Assembly (NCBI GenBank): GCA_017302615.1
Contig: JAFLDB010000001.1
Coordinates: 62,001 to 126,000 of the forward strand
DNA from: Sphingomonadales bacterium
GTDB taxonomy: Bacteria; Pseudomonadota; Alphaproteobacteria; Sphingomonadales; Sphingomonadaceae
Direction of reading: 5' to 3'
DNA: 64,000 nucleotides
A program made the translations under genes and the position numbers. Below the pieces are notes generated by a model that worked only from the letters and a program-made list of their open reading frames with translations, was not told the DNA's origin and ran no database searches. Numbering within the stretch: the stretch's first letter is position 1; the number at the start of each line of letters is the position of its first letter. Below, piece by piece: positions 9,220 to 18,349 of this stretch.

Positions 9220-9921
9220 ATGCGCGGGATGATCGTTGCCGCGGCAATTTGCGCCACGCTTGGCTGGGGCTGGGCCGATGCCCAGGCCCAAGCGGCGGAT
9301 ACGGTACCATCGCCGTCGGTATCCGCGCCGCAACCGGCACCGGAACCCGGGATAGTCATTGTGCGGAATGGCAAGGCCCGCGGCGCTACCCCGATCAGCA
9401 ATCCCGGTTCCTGGGTTAAAACGGCTGACTATCCGCCGGAGGCATTGCGTGAACAGCGGGAAGGCGTTGTCAGCTTCCGCTTGATAATCGGGCCGGACGG
9501 GCGTGTCAGCGCTTGCCAGATAACCGCCAGCAGCGGCTCGCTTGCGCTGGATGAAGCGACCTGTCGCCTTCTGCCCGAACGCGCGACGTTTAGGCCGGGG
9601 CTGGATGCCAAGGGGCGTCCCACCGTAAGCAGCTACAGCAACCGCGTGCGGTGGATAATCCCGCAGCAACCAGTGACCTCCTTGCCAGGAAGTTTTCAGG
9701 TCGAACCTGTCACAAGGGAGATGACCTATGTAGTCGAACCCGACGGCACGCCGACGCAGTGTTCGGAAACCGAGAACGGCCAGCCATTCCCGGCCGAATT
9801 GAGCCGGTCACCCTGCAGGGTTTATGACAAGATCAAGCCTTACCTCGATGCGAAGGGCAATCCGGTGAGGAAGCGCGTGACGATCCTCTATACCGTGACC
9901 GTCGAGGACGCGCCGGAATAG
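9220..9921 (+). CDS. Secreted protein with two TonB C-terminal-like domains
   Basis: This 233-residue protein begins with a clear signal peptide (MRGMIVAAAICATL, cleavage near ADAQA), a Pro/Ala-rich linker, then a TonB C-terminal-type domain (YPPEALREQREGVVSFRLI, GRVSACQITASSGS, LDEATCRLL). A second, diverged copy follows (MTYVVEPDGTPTQCSE, LDAKGNPVRKRVTILYTV), so the fold seems duplicated; both copies contain an LDAKG turn. It has no TonB-like membrane anchor beyond the signal peptide. I start it at ATG 9220, which has GAGGGG upstream; ATG 9193 is an alternative. Its role is unknown, perhaps periplasmic binding. Confidence 0.75.
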   Translation: MRGMIVAAAICATLGWGWADAQAQAADTVPSPSVSAPQPAPEPGIVIVRNGKARGATPISNPGSWVKTADYPPEALREQREGVVSFRLIIGPDGRVSACQITASSGSLALDEATCRLLPERATFRPGLDAKGRPTVSSYSNRVRWIIPQQPVTSLPGSFQVEPVTREMTYVVEPDGTPTQCSETENGQPFPAELSRSPCRVYDKIKPYLDAKGNPVRKRVTILYTVTVEDAPE

Positions 9922-9924
9922 CGG

Positions 9925-10815
9925 CTACTTCCCCAGCCCGATCAGCGCCATCGGCCCGACCTTGTCGCGCGGGGTGATTGTCCATTGCAGGCGCTTGCCG
10001 GCCGGATCGGCCTTGGGGCCTTCGTCGGTGTTGTTGGCCAGGATCTCGCCATCGGTGGTCAGCACGAAGCGACCGTCGATCTGCGGGAAATCGGGGATCT
10101 TGGCAGCTTCTTCCGGGCTGGCCTTGGCCTTTTCGGCGGCGGCCATCTGGGCGATGTTGCCGAACGGCAGGCCCATGCCGCCATCGGTGGAAACGAAGGC
10201 CGGCGAATCGAGCCGGACCGATCCGTCATTGCGTCGGTTCAGCACGAAGAACGGCACAACATTGGGCATCTTTTCCATGGTCGGGAAGACGAAGTCATGG
10301 CTGAGCGTTCCCGTTACGCGGAAATCGACCAGGTACAGCCCGTTGCCCTTGTAGGTCACGCTGGTGAAACCGTGCTGTCGGCGCAGCCGGTTGGCCAGTT
10401 CCTCGGCCGCCTTGGGATCGGTGGGGTCGAGCCCGCCCAGCATGGTGCGCAGCTGCTCGCTTTCCTTCTTGCGGCGGGCGGCGGCCTCTTGCCGTTCGGT
10501 TTCCCAGTTGGCCTTCTGCTGATCCAGTTCGTCGCGGGTGCAGGGGCGCTCCTCGGCCGAGTCTTCGGTGACAAAGCAGGGCAGGGGAACGAACTTGGCA
10601 TTCGCGTCGTCCGCATCGCCGGCCATCCGGGCCAGTTCCGACAGGCCCAGCACGAAGATCTCGCCCTTGTAGGAATAGCTGAACCGCCCGTCCTTGCGCA
10701 GATCGAGCGCGGCATCGAACTTGCCGGGAGTGACGAAGCAGGCGGCCAGCAGCAGGCTGAGCGCGGCGGCAAATCCCGCAAGCGAGAATCTGCGCAGGGT
10801 GGTGGGACGGTTCAT
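9925..10815 (-). CDS. Predicted lipoprotein of unknown function
   Basis: This 296-residue protein starts with an N-terminal signal ending in a lipobox (LSLLLAACF), so it is likely lipidated at Cys26 and held in the envelope. Two cysteines (PLPCF and RPCTRD) and a charged helical stretch (QQKANWETERQEAAARRKKESEQ) follow. The rest has beta-rich segments (DLRKDGRFSYSYKGEI, GLYLVDFRVTGTLSH). I do not recognise a named domain; similar proteins are hypothetical in sphingomonads. It lies 14 bases after rlmB and is probably cotranscribed with it. The ATG at 10815 is the natural start given the signal peptide. Confidence 0.72.
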   Translation of the reverse strand: MNRPTTLRRFSLAGFAAALSLLLAACFVTPGKFDAALDLRKDGRFSYSYKGEIFVLGLSELARMAGDADDANAKFVPLPCFVTEDSAEERPCTRDELDQQKANWETERQEAAARRKKESEQLRTMLGGLDPTDPKAAEELANRLRRQHGFTSVTYKGNGLYLVDFRVTGTLSHDFVFPTMEKMPNVVPFFVLNRRNDGSVRLDSPAFVSTDGGMGLPFGNIAQMAAAEKAKASPEEAAKIPDFPQIDGRFVLTTDGEILANNTDEGPKADPAGKRLQWTITPRDKVGPMALIGLGK

Positions 10816-10829
10816 GGCAAGTCTCCCGG

Positions 10830-11630
10830 TCAGGTGCGGGTGGCGATGGCGTAGAGCGAGATCGCGGCGGCGTTGGATACGTTGAGGCTTTCGATCGCCT
10901 CGCTCATCGGCAGGCGCGCGAGCACGTCGCAGTGCTGGGTGATGTTGTGGCGCATCCCTTCGCCTTCGGCCCCCAGCACCAGTGCGACCGGGCCGGCCGG
11001 CAGGGCTTCGGCCAGCGTGGCCTTGCCTTCGCCATCCAGGCCGATGCGCCAGTATCCGGCCTCGGCCAGTTCATCGAGCGCACGGGCGAGGTTCACCACC
11101 CGGACCCACGGCACCACTTCCAGCGCACCCGATGCGCTTTTGGCGACCGTGCCCGATTCGGGCGGGGAGTGGCGGTCCTGCGTGACCACCGCAGCTGCGT
11201 TGAACGCCGCGGCCGAGCGCAGGATCGCGCCGACATTGTGCGGATCGGTAACCTGGTCCAGCACCACGACCGGGCGGGCCGGATCGCCGTCCATCACTTC
11301 ATCCAGGAATACGTCTTCCAGCGCGTCGCAATCCAGCACCAGCCCCTGGTGCGGTGCATCGCGCGCCACTAGCCGGGCAAGGTCGGCGGGCGCGGCCCAT
11401 TCCAGCGGGAAATCGGGCGGCAGCTCGCCATCCAGGCTGGCTACGCCTTCGCGGGTGGCCCACAGCTTGCGGTGGCGGCGGTCCGGGTTCTTGAGCGCGG
11501 CTTCCACCGCATGGCGGCCCCACAGCCGCACCGCGCCGGTGCTGGCCCGGCCGGAACCGCGCCCGCCCTGCATGCGCCCGGCGCGGCCGCGCTTGGGCTT
11601 TTCCTTCTTGCCTTCGGTATGGCGGCTCAT
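10830..11630 (-). CDS. rlmB: 23S rRNA (guanosine-2'-O) methyltransferase, TrmH/SpoU family
   Basis: This 266-residue SPOUT methyltransferase has a basic N-terminal tail (KKEKPKRGRAGRMQGG), a substrate-binding domain beginning LWGRHAVEAAL, and the knotted SAM domain: VVLDQVTDPHNVGAILRSA (motif 1), VALVLGAEGEGM (motif 2) and LPMSEAIESLNVSNAAAISLY (motif 3). The set fits RlmB, which methylates G2251 in the ribosomal P-loop, although some TrmH relatives act on tRNA. ATG 11630 is preceded by AGGGGA. It follows tRNA-Tyr on the same strand. Confidence 0.9.
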   Translation of the reverse strand: MSRHTEGKKEKPKRGRAGRMQGGRGSGRASTGAVRLWGRHAVEAALKNPDRRHRKLWATREGVASLDGELPPDFPLEWAAPADLARLVARDAPHQGLVLDCDALEDVFLDEVMDGDPARPVVVLDQVTDPHNVGAILRSAAAFNAAAVVTQDRHSPPESGTVAKSASGALEVVPWVRVVNLARALDELAEAGYWRIGLDGEGKATLAEALPAGPVALVLGAEGEGMRHNITQHCDVLARLPMSEAIESLNVSNAAAISLYAIATRT

Positions 11631-11648
11631 GCGTGAGAATCCCCTGTG

Positions 11649-11692
11649 CTTTCCGGCTCTCGTTTTCCGGCTCTCGCCTTCTGGCTCTCTAG
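11649..11692. repeat. Three tandem 14-15-base units
   Basis: The block reads CTTTCCGGCTCTCGT, TTTCCGGCTCTCGC, CTTCTGGCTCTCTA: three diverged direct copies lying between the tRNA-Tyr gene and rlmB. It may be simple slippage or part of the tRNA-rlmB processing region. Confidence 0.5.
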
Positions 11693-11699
11693 GGGATGG

Positions 11700-11785
11700 T
11701 GGTGGACAGGGCTAGATTCGAACTAGCGTACGCTTGCGCGGGCAGATTTACAGTCTGCTGCCTTTAACCACTCGGCCACCTGTCC
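11700..11785 (-). tRNA. tRNA-Tyr (GTA)
   Basis: On the minus strand the acceptor GGACAGG (5' end at 11785) pairs with CCTGTCC, the anticodon stem GCAGA/TCTGC holds a CTGTAAA loop with anticodon GTA, and the T arm is GCTAG-TTCGAAT-CTAGC. It has the long variable arm expected of tRNA-Tyr. The discriminator is A and CCA is encoded at 11702-11700. The rlmB gene follows downstream on the same strand. Confidence 0.97.
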
Positions 11786-11950
11786 ACACCAGCTTGCCGG
11801 TGTCGGGTTGCCCCGATTTGCGCTGCTCCTTGGGGGGAGCCGTCCGGCCGAGGAAGCGCGCATTTGGCGAAGCATTGCCGTGCTGTCAATGGGCGAAGTG
11901 CCGCTTGTGCGACTTGCCGGGGGGAGAAAGCCCCGGTAGGACGGCCGGCC

Positions 11951-13078
11951 ATGAGCGAAATCATCCCTGTCATCTCTGCCACCGGCCTGTTCACGCCGCC
12001 GGAGACCATCACCAACGAAGAGCTGGTCGCCAGCTTCAATGCCTACGTGGAGCTGTTCAACGCCCGCCACGCCGCCGAAATCGCGGCCGGAACGGTGGCG
12101 GAACTGGCGCCCAGCTCGGTCGAATTCATCGAGAAGGCCAGCGGCATCAAGGCCCGCCACGTGCTGAGCAAGGCCTCGCTGCTCGATCCCGAGATCATCG
12201 CCCCGCGCTGGCCGGAGCGGCCGAACGAGGAAGTCTCGGTCATGGCCGAGATGGGAATCAAGGCGGCGCAGGATGCACTGCAGCGCGCCGGCCGCGATCC
12301 CAAGGATGTCGACGCGGTGCTGTGCGCGGCGTCCAACATGCAGCGGCCCTATCCGGCCATGGCGATCGAGATCCAGGACGCGCTGGGGATCGAGGGATTT
12401 GCCTTTGACATGAACGTCGCCTGTTCCAGCGCGACTTTCGGGATCCAGACCGCGGCCGATTTCATCCGCGCCGGCAATGCCCGCTCGGTCCTGGTGGTCA
12501 GCCCGGAAATCTGCACCGGTCATAACAACATGAAAAACCGCGACAGCCACTTCATCTTCGGTGATGTGGCGACCGCCGTCCTGGTCGAGGCGCAGGACAT
12601 GGCGCCGCACCCGCACTGGCAGATCATCGGCACGCGGCTGAAGACGGTCTATTCCAACAACATCCGCAACAACTTCGGCTTCCTCAACTGCGCCACGCCG
12701 GAAACGATCGGCACGCCGGACAAGCTGTTCGTCCAGGAAGGCCGCAAGGTGTTCAAGGAAGTGGTGCCGATGGTGGCGACCATGATCTGTGAGCATTCGG
12801 GCGATCTCGGGCTCGATCATGCCGGTCTGCGGCGGCTGTGGCTGCACCAGGCCAACCAGGGGATGAACCGCCTGATCGCCCAGCGCGTGCTGGGTCATGA
12901 GGCGAGCGAGGACGAAAGCCCGACCGTGCTCGACACCTATGGCAACACCTCCAGCGCCGGGTCGATCATTGCTTTCCATCTCAACAATGCCGATCTGGCC
13001 GCCGGGGACACCGGGGTGATCTGCTCGTTCGGGGCCGGCTATTCCGCCGGCACCGTCTTTATCCGAAAGGTGGCGTGA
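11951..13078 (+). CDS. Beta-ketoacyl-ACP synthase III-like protein
   Basis: This 375-residue thiolase-fold enzyme resembles FabH, which starts fatty acid synthesis by condensing an acyl-CoA with malonyl-ACP. The catalytic triad is visible: Cys158 in [10 protein letters not shown], His in [11 protein letters not shown] and Asn in YGNTSSAGS. It is about 50 residues longer than classical FabH, with extra N-terminal sequence ([14 protein letters not shown]), so it may be a second, specialised KASIII. ATG 11951 (MSEIIPVIS) is the start; its stop shares a base with the psd start, so fatty acid and phospholipid genes are coupled here. Confidence 0.85.
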   Translation: MSEIIPVISATGLFTPPETITNEELVASFNAYVELFNARHAAEIAAGTVAELAPSSVEFIEKASGIKARHVLSKASLLDPEIIAPRWPERPNEEVSVMAEMGIKAAQDALQRAGRDPKDVDAVLCAASNMQRPYPAMAIEIQDALGIEGFAFDMNVACSSATFGIQTAADFIRAGNARSVLVVSPEICTGHNNMKNRDSHFIFGDVATAVLVEAQDMAPHPHWQIIGTRLKTVYSNNIRNNFGFLNCATPETIGTPDKLFVQEGRKVFKEVVPMVATMICEHSGDLGLDHAGLRRLWLHQANQGMNRLIAQRVLGHEASEDESPTVLDTYGNTSSAGSIIAFHLNNADLAAGDTGVICSFGAGYSAGTVFIRKVA

Positions 13079-13827
13079 TGCCCGGCGACATTCTTGACAA
13101 CCGCGGCCGCGGCGAGGCGACCTGGTCCTGGCCCAGCGTCCACCCCGAAGGCCGGGTCTTTGCCCTGATCGCCGCCGGCCTCAGCGCCACGGCGGCGTTC
13201 TTTGCCTGGGAAACGCTGGCCTGGCCGCTGGGCGTGCTGGTGCTGGGCATCCTGGCCTTCTTCCGTGATCCCAAGCGCGTTACCCCGCTGGGCGACAACC
13301 TGATCGTCGCCCCGGCCGATGGCCTGGTCACCCTGATCAAGCAGATGGACCCGCCGCGCGAACTGGTGATCGACGACGGCACCGGGGCACCGGGCCTGCC
13401 GGCCGGGCCGGTCACGCGGATTTCGATCTTCATGTCGGTGTTCGATGTCCACATCAACCGCGCCCCGATCGGCGGCACGGTGCGCCGCGTGGTCTATATT
13501 CCCGGCAAGTTCCTCAACGCCGATCTCGACAAGGCGAGCGAGGAAAACGAGCGCCAGCACATCCTGATCGAGCGCGGCGACGGTGTGTCGATCGGCTTCA
13601 CCCAGATTGCCGGGCTGGTCGCCCGCCGGATCGTGCCGTTCGTCAAGCCGGGCGACATGCTCGCCGCCGGGCAGCGGGTCGGCCTGATCCGCTTCGGCAG
13701 CCGGGTTGACGTCTATCTGCCTGCCGGGACCGAGCCCAAGGTGCTGGTCGGCCAGAAGACCATCGCCGGTGAGACCGTGCTGGCCGAAGTGGGCAGCGCG
13801 TTGCTGATCGAGGGCGCGCGGCAATGA
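13078..13827 (+). CDS. psd: Phosphatidylserine decarboxylase (short form)
   Basis: This 249-residue membrane-associated enzyme turns phosphatidylserine into phosphatidylethanolamine. It shows the family blocks [23 protein letters not shown] and the pyruvoyl-forming site FGSRVD, with the self-cleaved serine near residue 208. A hydrophobic segment ([16 protein letters not shown]) lies near the N-terminus. The start is ATG 13078, overlapping the upstream stop (TGATG); a GTG three bases earlier is also in frame. It overlaps pssA, which makes its substrate. Confidence 0.95.
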   Translation: MPGDILDNRGRGEATWSWPSVHPEGRVFALIAAGLSATAAFFAWETLAWPLGVLVLGILAFFRDPKRVTPLGDNLIVAPADGLVTLIKQMDPPRELVIDDGTGAPGLPAGPVTRISIFMSVFDVHINRAPIGGTVRRVVYIPGKFLNADLDKASEENERQHILIERGDGVSIGFTQIAGLVARRIVPFVKPGDMLAAGQRVGLIRFGSRVDVYLPAGTEPKVLVGQKTIAGETVLAEVGSALLIEGARQ

Positions 13828-14597
13828 CCGATCTGCCCCCGCAGACCGGCGGGCTGACGCTGCGGGCGATGGTGCCCAATGCGATCACCGCCGCGGCGCT
13901 CTGCGCGGGGCTGACCGGGATTCGCTTCGCCATCACCGGCAATTTCGCCATGGCCGTGCTGGCCGTGGTGCTGGCGGGGGTGCTGGACGGGATCGACGGG
14001 CGCATTGCCCGCCTGCTGCGCGCCCAGTCGCGCTTCGGGGCAGAGCTGGACAGTCTGGCCGACAATGTCTCGTTCGGCGTGGCCCCGGCGCTGATCCTGT
14101 TCCTGTGGTCGCTGGACGAACTGCCGCGGCTCGGCTGGTTCGCTGCCCTGGCCTATGCGGTTGCCTGCGCGCTGCGGCTGGCGCGGTTCAACGCCCGGAT
14201 CGACCTGGCTGACGAGCCGCGCAAGACCGCCGGTTTCCTTACCGGTGTTCCCGCGCCGGTCGGGGCGGGGCTGGTGTTCCTGCCGCTCTACCTGTGGATG
14301 GTGACCGAGAACGAACTGTTCCGCGATCCCCGGCTGGTCGGACCGTGGCTGGTCGCCATGGCCTTCCTGATGATTTCCAGCGTTGCGACGCTGACCTGGG
14401 GCAAACTGCGCCTGCGCAAGCATTTCCGGCTGGAGGCGCTGTTGTTCTTCGGGCTGGTCGGCGCGGCCGCGTTGACCGAGCCGTGGTGGACTCTGATCGG
14501 AATTTGCGTGGTCTACCTGACGCTGCTTCCGATCGGGATGATTTCCTACGCCAGGGTCAAGCGGCAGCGCGCACGGGCAGCTGACGCGGCAGACTGA
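13824..14597 (+). CDS. pssA: CDP-diacylglycerol-serine O-phosphatidyltransferase
   Basis: This 257-residue integral membrane enzyme makes phosphatidylserine from CDP-diacylglycerol and serine. The CDP-alcohol phosphotransferase motif is intact: [10 protein letters not shown], then [10 protein letters not shown]. Several hydrophobic segments follow ([42 protein letters not shown]), as expected for the type II enzyme. It starts at ATG 13824, four bases inside psd. Its last 41 bases overlap the end of a small convergent gene. Confidence 0.95.
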   Translation: MTDLPPQTGGLTLRAMVPNAITAAALCAGLTGIRFAITGNFAMAVLAVVLAGVLDGIDGRIARLLRAQSRFGAELDSLADNVSFGVAPALILFLWSLDELPRLGWFAALAYAVACALRLARFNARIDLADEPRKTAGFLTGVPAPVGAGLVFLPLYLWMVTENELFRDPRLVGPWLVAMAFLMISSVATLTWGKLRLRKHFRLEALLFFGLVGAAALTEPWWTLIGICVVYLTLLPIGMISYARVKRQRARAADAAD

Positions 14598-14814
14598 CCG
14601 CGCGGCGGGCGCGCAGCGGCACAACCTTGCCATCGTTGTAGCTGACTACCACTTCGCGCACGGTAAAGCGGACCTCGTGGCTTTCGGGGCAATCCTTCAG
14701 TGCCTGCCGGATCGCGGCGGCCTGGGGCAGGGCGGTGCGCAGCGCCTGGACGATCACGCCGCAGCCCACCAGGGCCAGACCAACCAGCAGCACGGCAATC
14801 TCGGTCGCAAACAT
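14557..14814 (-). CDS. Small single-pass membrane protein, function unknown
   Basis: This 85-residue protein opens with a hydrophobic helix (FATEIAVLLVGLALVGCGVIV), perhaps with a lipobox-like GCG, followed by a soluble tail with ESHEVRFTVREVVVSYNDG and a basic end ([18 protein letters not shown]). The start ATG 14814 has AGGAAAGGG upstream; longer starts lack this. I recognise no family. It converges on pssA and overlaps its end. Confidence 0.6.
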   Translation of the reverse strand: MFATEIAVLLVGLALVGCGVIVQALRTALPQAAAIRQALKDCPESHEVRFTVREVVVSYNDGKVVPLRARRAVSLPRQLPVRAAA

Positions 14815-15134
14815 CGCAAAACCCTTTCCTGTCCGCCTGTTTACAGGCTTGTGGATAACCGGTGGATGAACTAGGAAGTTCCTGTTCCGTTCCAATGCCG
14901 CTTGTGTTCCTTATTTGTTCTTCTCCGTCAAGCGGAAAAATGCACGGATTGAACCGCTGCGTTTTAGGGCTGGATTTCCGCCGCTTTCCCGGCTAGGGGC
15001 CGCCGGTCCGCAAGGTTCGGCATGTCGCCGGGTCACGGGCAAATCCACATGGGATGCGCCACATACCGGTGCCGCAGCGGAAGATGTCCGCACGGTTCCA
15101 GCGTCCCAGAGGTGAAACCGGAAAGGAAAGACCT
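14815..15134. other. 320-base gene-free stretch upstream of rpsB
   Basis: This gap lies between the divergent small membrane protein gene and rpsB, and should hold both promoters and the rpsB leader. I could not assign a convincing -35/-10 pair. It holds a perfect 9-base DnaA-type box (TTATCCACA on the minus strand, 14850-14858) followed by a near match GTGGATGAA at 14862-14870. No open frame with coding character is visible. Confidence 0.5.
14850..14858 (-). promoter_or_regulatory. DnaA box consensus match
   Basis: The minus strand reads TTATCCACA exactly, with an imperfect second copy 3 bases further on (plus strand GTGGATGAA, 14862-14870). A lone match can occur by chance, but its place in a promoter gap makes DnaA-linked control of the neighbouring genes possible. 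Confidence 0.3.
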
Positions 15135-15923
15135 ATGGCGGCTCCCGTCGTCACCATGCAGCAATTGATCGAGGCCGGCGCCCACTTCGGCCACCAGACC
15201 CACCGCTGGAATCCGCGGATGAAGCCGTACATCTTCGGCGCCCGCAACGGCATCCACATCCTCGACCTGTCGCAGACCGTGCCGCTGATGGCCCGCGCGC
15301 TCGACTTCGTCGACGCCACCGTCCGCGCCGGCGGCAAGGTGCTGTTCGTCGGCACCAAGCGCCAGGCCCAGGATCCGATCGCCCAGGCCGCGCGCCAGTC
15401 GGGCCAGCACTTCGTCAACCACCGCTGGCTGGGTGGCATGCTGACCAACTGGAAGACCATTTCCGGCTCGATCAAGCGCCTGAAGGCCCTGGAAGAGCAG
15501 CTGGCTGGCGACACTGCCGGTCTGACCAAGAAGGAAGTGCTCAACCTGACCCGCGAGCGTGACAAGCTTGAGCTGTCGCTCGGCGGCATCCGCGACATGG
15601 GCGGCATTCCGGACGTGATGTTCGTGATCGACGCCAACAAGGAAGAACTGGCGATCAAGGAAGCCAACGTGCTGGGTATCCCGGTCGTCGCGATCCTCGA
15701 TTCGAACGTGTCGCCCGAAGGCATCGCTTTCCCGATCCCGGCCAACGACGACGCCAGCCGCGCCATCGCGCTGTATTGCCAGGCCGTGGCTGCCGCCGCG
15801 ACCAAGGGCCGTCAGGAAGCCGTGGTCGATTCGGGCGTCGATGTCGGCGCACTGGAAGAAGCCCCGGTCGAGCAGGCCGTGGTCGAAGTTCCGGCTGCTG
15901 AAGAAACCGCGACCGAAGCCTGA
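15135..15923 (+). CDS. rpsB: 30S ribosomal protein S2
   Basis: This 262-residue protein is ribosomal protein S2: [22 protein letters not shown] at the N-terminus, then [25 protein letters not shown] and [14 protein letters not shown]. The C-terminus adds an acidic Ala/Glu-rich tail (about residues 235-262) not present in E. coli S2. The start is ATG 15135, with GGAAAGGAAAG upstream. It heads the conserved rpsB-tsf pair, separated by a hairpin. Confidence 0.98.
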   Translation: MAAPVVTMQQLIEAGAHFGHQTHRWNPRMKPYIFGARNGIHILDLSQTVPLMARALDFVDATVRAGGKVLFVGTKRQAQDPIAQAARQSGQHFVNHRWLGGMLTNWKTISGSIKRLKALEEQLAGDTAGLTKKEVLNLTRERDKLELSLGGIRDMGGIPDVMFVIDANKEELAIKEANVLGIPVVAILDSNVSPEGIAFPIPANDDASRAIALYCQAVAAAATKGRQEAVVDSGVDVGALEEAPVEQAVVEVPAAEETATEA

Positions 15924-15948
15924 GCTTCCGTCACAAATCTGTAGCGCG

Positions 15949-15969
15949 CCGGGGCCAGTGGTCCCGGCC
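15949..15969 (+). terminator. Hairpin between rpsB and tsf
   Basis: GCCGGG (15949-15954) pairs with CCCGGC (15964-15969) around a 9-base loop that can pair further. It lies 25 bases after rpsB without a T-run. A partial terminator between these genes is known in E. coli, so this may adjust S2 to EF-Ts output. Confidence 0.4.
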
Positions 15970-15999
15970 GCCAGTCTATTTTGAAAGAGGACAAGTCAC

Positions 16000-16926
16000 A
16001 TGGCCTATACCGCCACTGACGTGAAGAACCTGCGTGAGCGCACCGGCGCCGGCATGATGGATTGCAAGAAGGCTCTGGACGAGACCGGCGGCGATTTCGA
16101 AGCCGCGGTTGACGCGCTGCGCGCCAAGGGTCTGGCCGCCGTTGCCAAGAAGTCCAGCCGCACCGCGGCCGAGGGCCTGGTCGGCGTGGCCGTTGCCGGC
16201 ACCAAGGGCGTTGCGGTTGAAGTGAACTCGGAAACCGACTTCGTCGCCAAGAACGACCAGTTCCAGGACTTCGTGCGCAAGACCACCGAAGCGGCCCTCG
16301 GCCTTGGTTCGGACGATGTCGAAGCGCTGAAGGCGGCTGCCTATCCGGGCGGCGGCACCGTGGCCGACACCCTGACCGCCAACGTTGCCACCATCGGTGA
16401 AAACCAGCAGGTCCGCCGCATGAAGACCGTTTCGGTCTCGAGCGGCGTGGTCGTGCCTTACATGCACAATGCCGCCGCGCCGATGCTCGGCAAGATCGGC
16501 GTGCTGGTCGCGCTGGAATCGGACGCCGGTGCCGACGTGCTGGAGCCGCTGGGCAAGCAGATCGCGATGCACATCGCCGCTGCCTTCCCGCTGGCGCTCA
16601 ACGCCGAAGACCTCGACGCCGAGATGATCGCGCGCGAACGCAAGATCGCCGCTGAGAAGGCCGCCGAATCGGGCAAGCCCGCCGAAGTCCAGGCCAAGAT
16701 GGTCGATGGCGCGGTGGCCAAGTTCGCCAAGGACAACGCCCTGCTCAGCCAGATCTTCGTGATGGACAACAAGACCCCGGTTGCCCAGGTCGTCGAGCAG
16801 GCCGGCAAGGCCGCCGGCACCAAGATCGTGCTGAAGGACTATGTCCGCTTCCAGCTCGGCGAAGGCATCGAAAAGGAAGTCACCGACTTCGCCGCCGAAG
16901 TGGCTGCGGCTGCCGGTCTGAACTGA
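16000..16926 (+). CDS. tsf: Elongation factor Ts
   Basis: This 308-residue protein is the nucleotide exchange factor for EF-Tu. The N-terminal UBA-like helix block [20 protein letters not shown] is followed by the conserved [17 protein letters not shown] core and the dimerisation region containing [11 protein letters not shown] and [14 protein letters not shown]. Length and order are typical. The ATG at 16000 has GAAAGAGGA upstream. It follows rpsB and precedes a terminator. Confidence 0.98.
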   Translation: MAYTATDVKNLRERTGAGMMDCKKALDETGGDFEAAVDALRAKGLAAVAKKSSRTAAEGLVGVAVAGTKGVAVEVNSETDFVAKNDQFQDFVRKTTEAALGLGSDDVEALKAAAYPGGGTVADTLTANVATIGENQQVRRMKTVSVSSGVVVPYMHNAAAPMLGKIGVLVALESDAGADVLEPLGKQIAMHIAAAFPLALNAEDLDAEMIARERKIAAEKAAESGKPAEVQAKMVDGAVAKFAKDNALLSQIFVMDNKTPVAQVVEQAGKAAGTKIVLKDYVRFQLGEGIEKEVTDFAAEVAAAAGLN

Positions 16927-16947
16927 GCCTTCGCGCTACAGTGAATG

Positions 16948-16982
16948 AAAGGGGCGCGGACCGCAGGGTCTGCGCCCTTTTC
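16948..16982 (+). terminator. Rho-independent terminator after tsf
   Basis: An AAGGGGCGCGGACC arm pairs (two G-U pairs) with GGTCTGCGCCCTTT around a GCAG loop, ending in TTTTC. It closes the rpsB-tsf unit 22 bases after the tsf stop. Confidence 0.8.
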
Positions 16983-17066
16983 GCATGAATTTCCGGTGCA
17001 GTTCTTGGCTTTGCCAAGCCATCGGTATAAGGCCGCTCAAACCTTTCCGAGAGCGATGCAAACCCC

Positions 17067-17789
17067 ATGTCCAAGCCCGCCTACAAACGCATCCTGCTGA
17101 AACTCTCCGGCGAAGTGCTGATGGGTAGCCAGCAGTTCGGGATCGATCCCGAATTCGTGGCCGAACTGGCCAGGGAAGTGAAGGCGGCCAAGGAAACCGG
17201 CCTTGAAATCTGCCTGGTGATCGGCGGCGGCAACATCTTTCGCGGGATGGCCGGGGCAGCCAAGGGGATGGACCGGGCCCAGGCCGATTACATGGGCATG
17301 CTGGCCACGGTGATGAACGCGCTGGCCATGCAGAACGCGCTGGAACAACTGGGGGTTCACACGCGCGTCCAGTCCGCGATCGAGATGGACAAGGTGTGCG
17401 AACCGGTCATCAAGCGCCGGGCCGAACGGCACCTGGAAAAGGGCCGGGTGGTGATCTTTGCCGCAGGCGTCGGCGCGCCGTACTTCACCACTGACAGCGG
17501 CGCGGCCCTGCGCGCGGCGGAAATGCGCTGCGATGCGCTGTTGAAGGGCACGTCGGTGGACGGGGTCTATGACAGCGACCCCAAGATCAATCCGGCGGCA
17601 AAGCGTTATGAAACCGTCGATTACGATACGGTCCTGGCAGATAACCTGAAGGTCATGGATGCTTCTGCCGTGGCGCTGTGCCGTGACAATTCGATCCCCA
17701 TCGTCGTCTTCTCGATCCGCGAAAAGGGCAACCTGGCCAGGGTGCTGCGCGGCGAGGGGACTTGCACTATCGTGAAGAAGGAAGCCTGA
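17067..17789 (+). CDS. pyrH: Uridylate kinase
   Basis: This 240-residue enzyme phosphorylates UMP to UDP, feeding pyrimidine nucleotides and UDP-sugars. It has the bacterial amino acid kinase fold: [24 protein letters not shown], the acceptor loop [19 protein letters not shown], and [14 protein letters not shown]. The start ATG 17067 has only a weak ribosome site. It begins the pyrH-frr-uppS-cdsA-dxr-rseP run and sits two bases before frr. Confidence 0.98.
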   Translation: MSKPAYKRILLKLSGEVLMGSQQFGIDPEFVAELAREVKAAKETGLEICLVIGGGNIFRGMAGAAKGMDRAQADYMGMLATVMNALAMQNALEQLGVHTRVQSAIEMDKVCEPVIKRRAERHLEKGRVVIFAAGVGAPYFTTDSGAALRAAEMRCDALLKGTSVDGVYDSDPKINPAAKRYETVDYDTVLADNLKVMDASAVALCRDNSIPIVVFSIREKGNLARVLRGEGTCTIVKKEA

Positions 17790-17791
17790 TC

Positions 17792-18349
17792 ATGGCCAAA
17801 TACGACAAGGCCGACCTTGAGCGCCGGATGAAGGGCGCGGTGGAATCGCTGCGCAGCGACCTTTCGGGCCTGCGCACCGGCCGCGCCAATACCGCGCTGC
17901 TCGATCCGATCGTGGTAGAGGTCTACGGCTCGAACATGCCGCTCAACCAGGTGGCGACCGTCTCCGCGCCGGAACCGCGGCTGCTGTCGGTGCAGGTCTG
18001 GGACAAGTCCAACGTCACCCCGGTGGAAAAGGCGATCCGCTCGGCCGGGCTGGGCCTCAACCCGATCAACGACGGCAACAACATCCGCCTGCCGATCCCC
18101 GATCTGACCGAGGAACGCCGCAAGGAACTGGCCAAGCTGGCCCATTCCTATGCCGAAAAAGCCCGCATCGCGATCCGCAACGTCCGCCGCGACGGGATGG
18201 ACGCGCTCAAGGCTGACGAAAACAAGAAGGAAATCTCGGAAGACGACCGCAAGCGCGGCGAGGCCGAAGTGCAGAAGCTGACCGATGACATGATCAAGGA
18301 AGCCGACGCCGTTGCCGCCCAGAAGGAACAGGAAATCCTCGGCAAGTGA
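17792..18349 (+). CDS. frr: Ribosome recycling factor
   Basis: This 185-residue protein splits the post-termination ribosome together with EF-G. The family blocks are present: [55 protein letters not shown] and [17 protein letters not shown] 17792 lies directly after the pyrH stop, with GAAGGAAG as ribosome site; an upstream in-frame ATG at 17762 is inside pyrH. The stop overlaps the uppS GTG start (GTGA). Confidence 0.98.
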   Translation: MAKYDKADLERRMKGAVESLRSDLSGLRTGRANTALLDPIVVEVYGSNMPLNQVATVSAPEPRLLSVQVWDKSNVTPVEKAIRSAGLGLNPINDGNNIRLPIPDLTEERRKELAKLAHSYAEKARIAIRNVRRDGMDALKADENKKEISEDDRKRGEAEVQKLTDDMIKEADAVAAQKEQEILGK

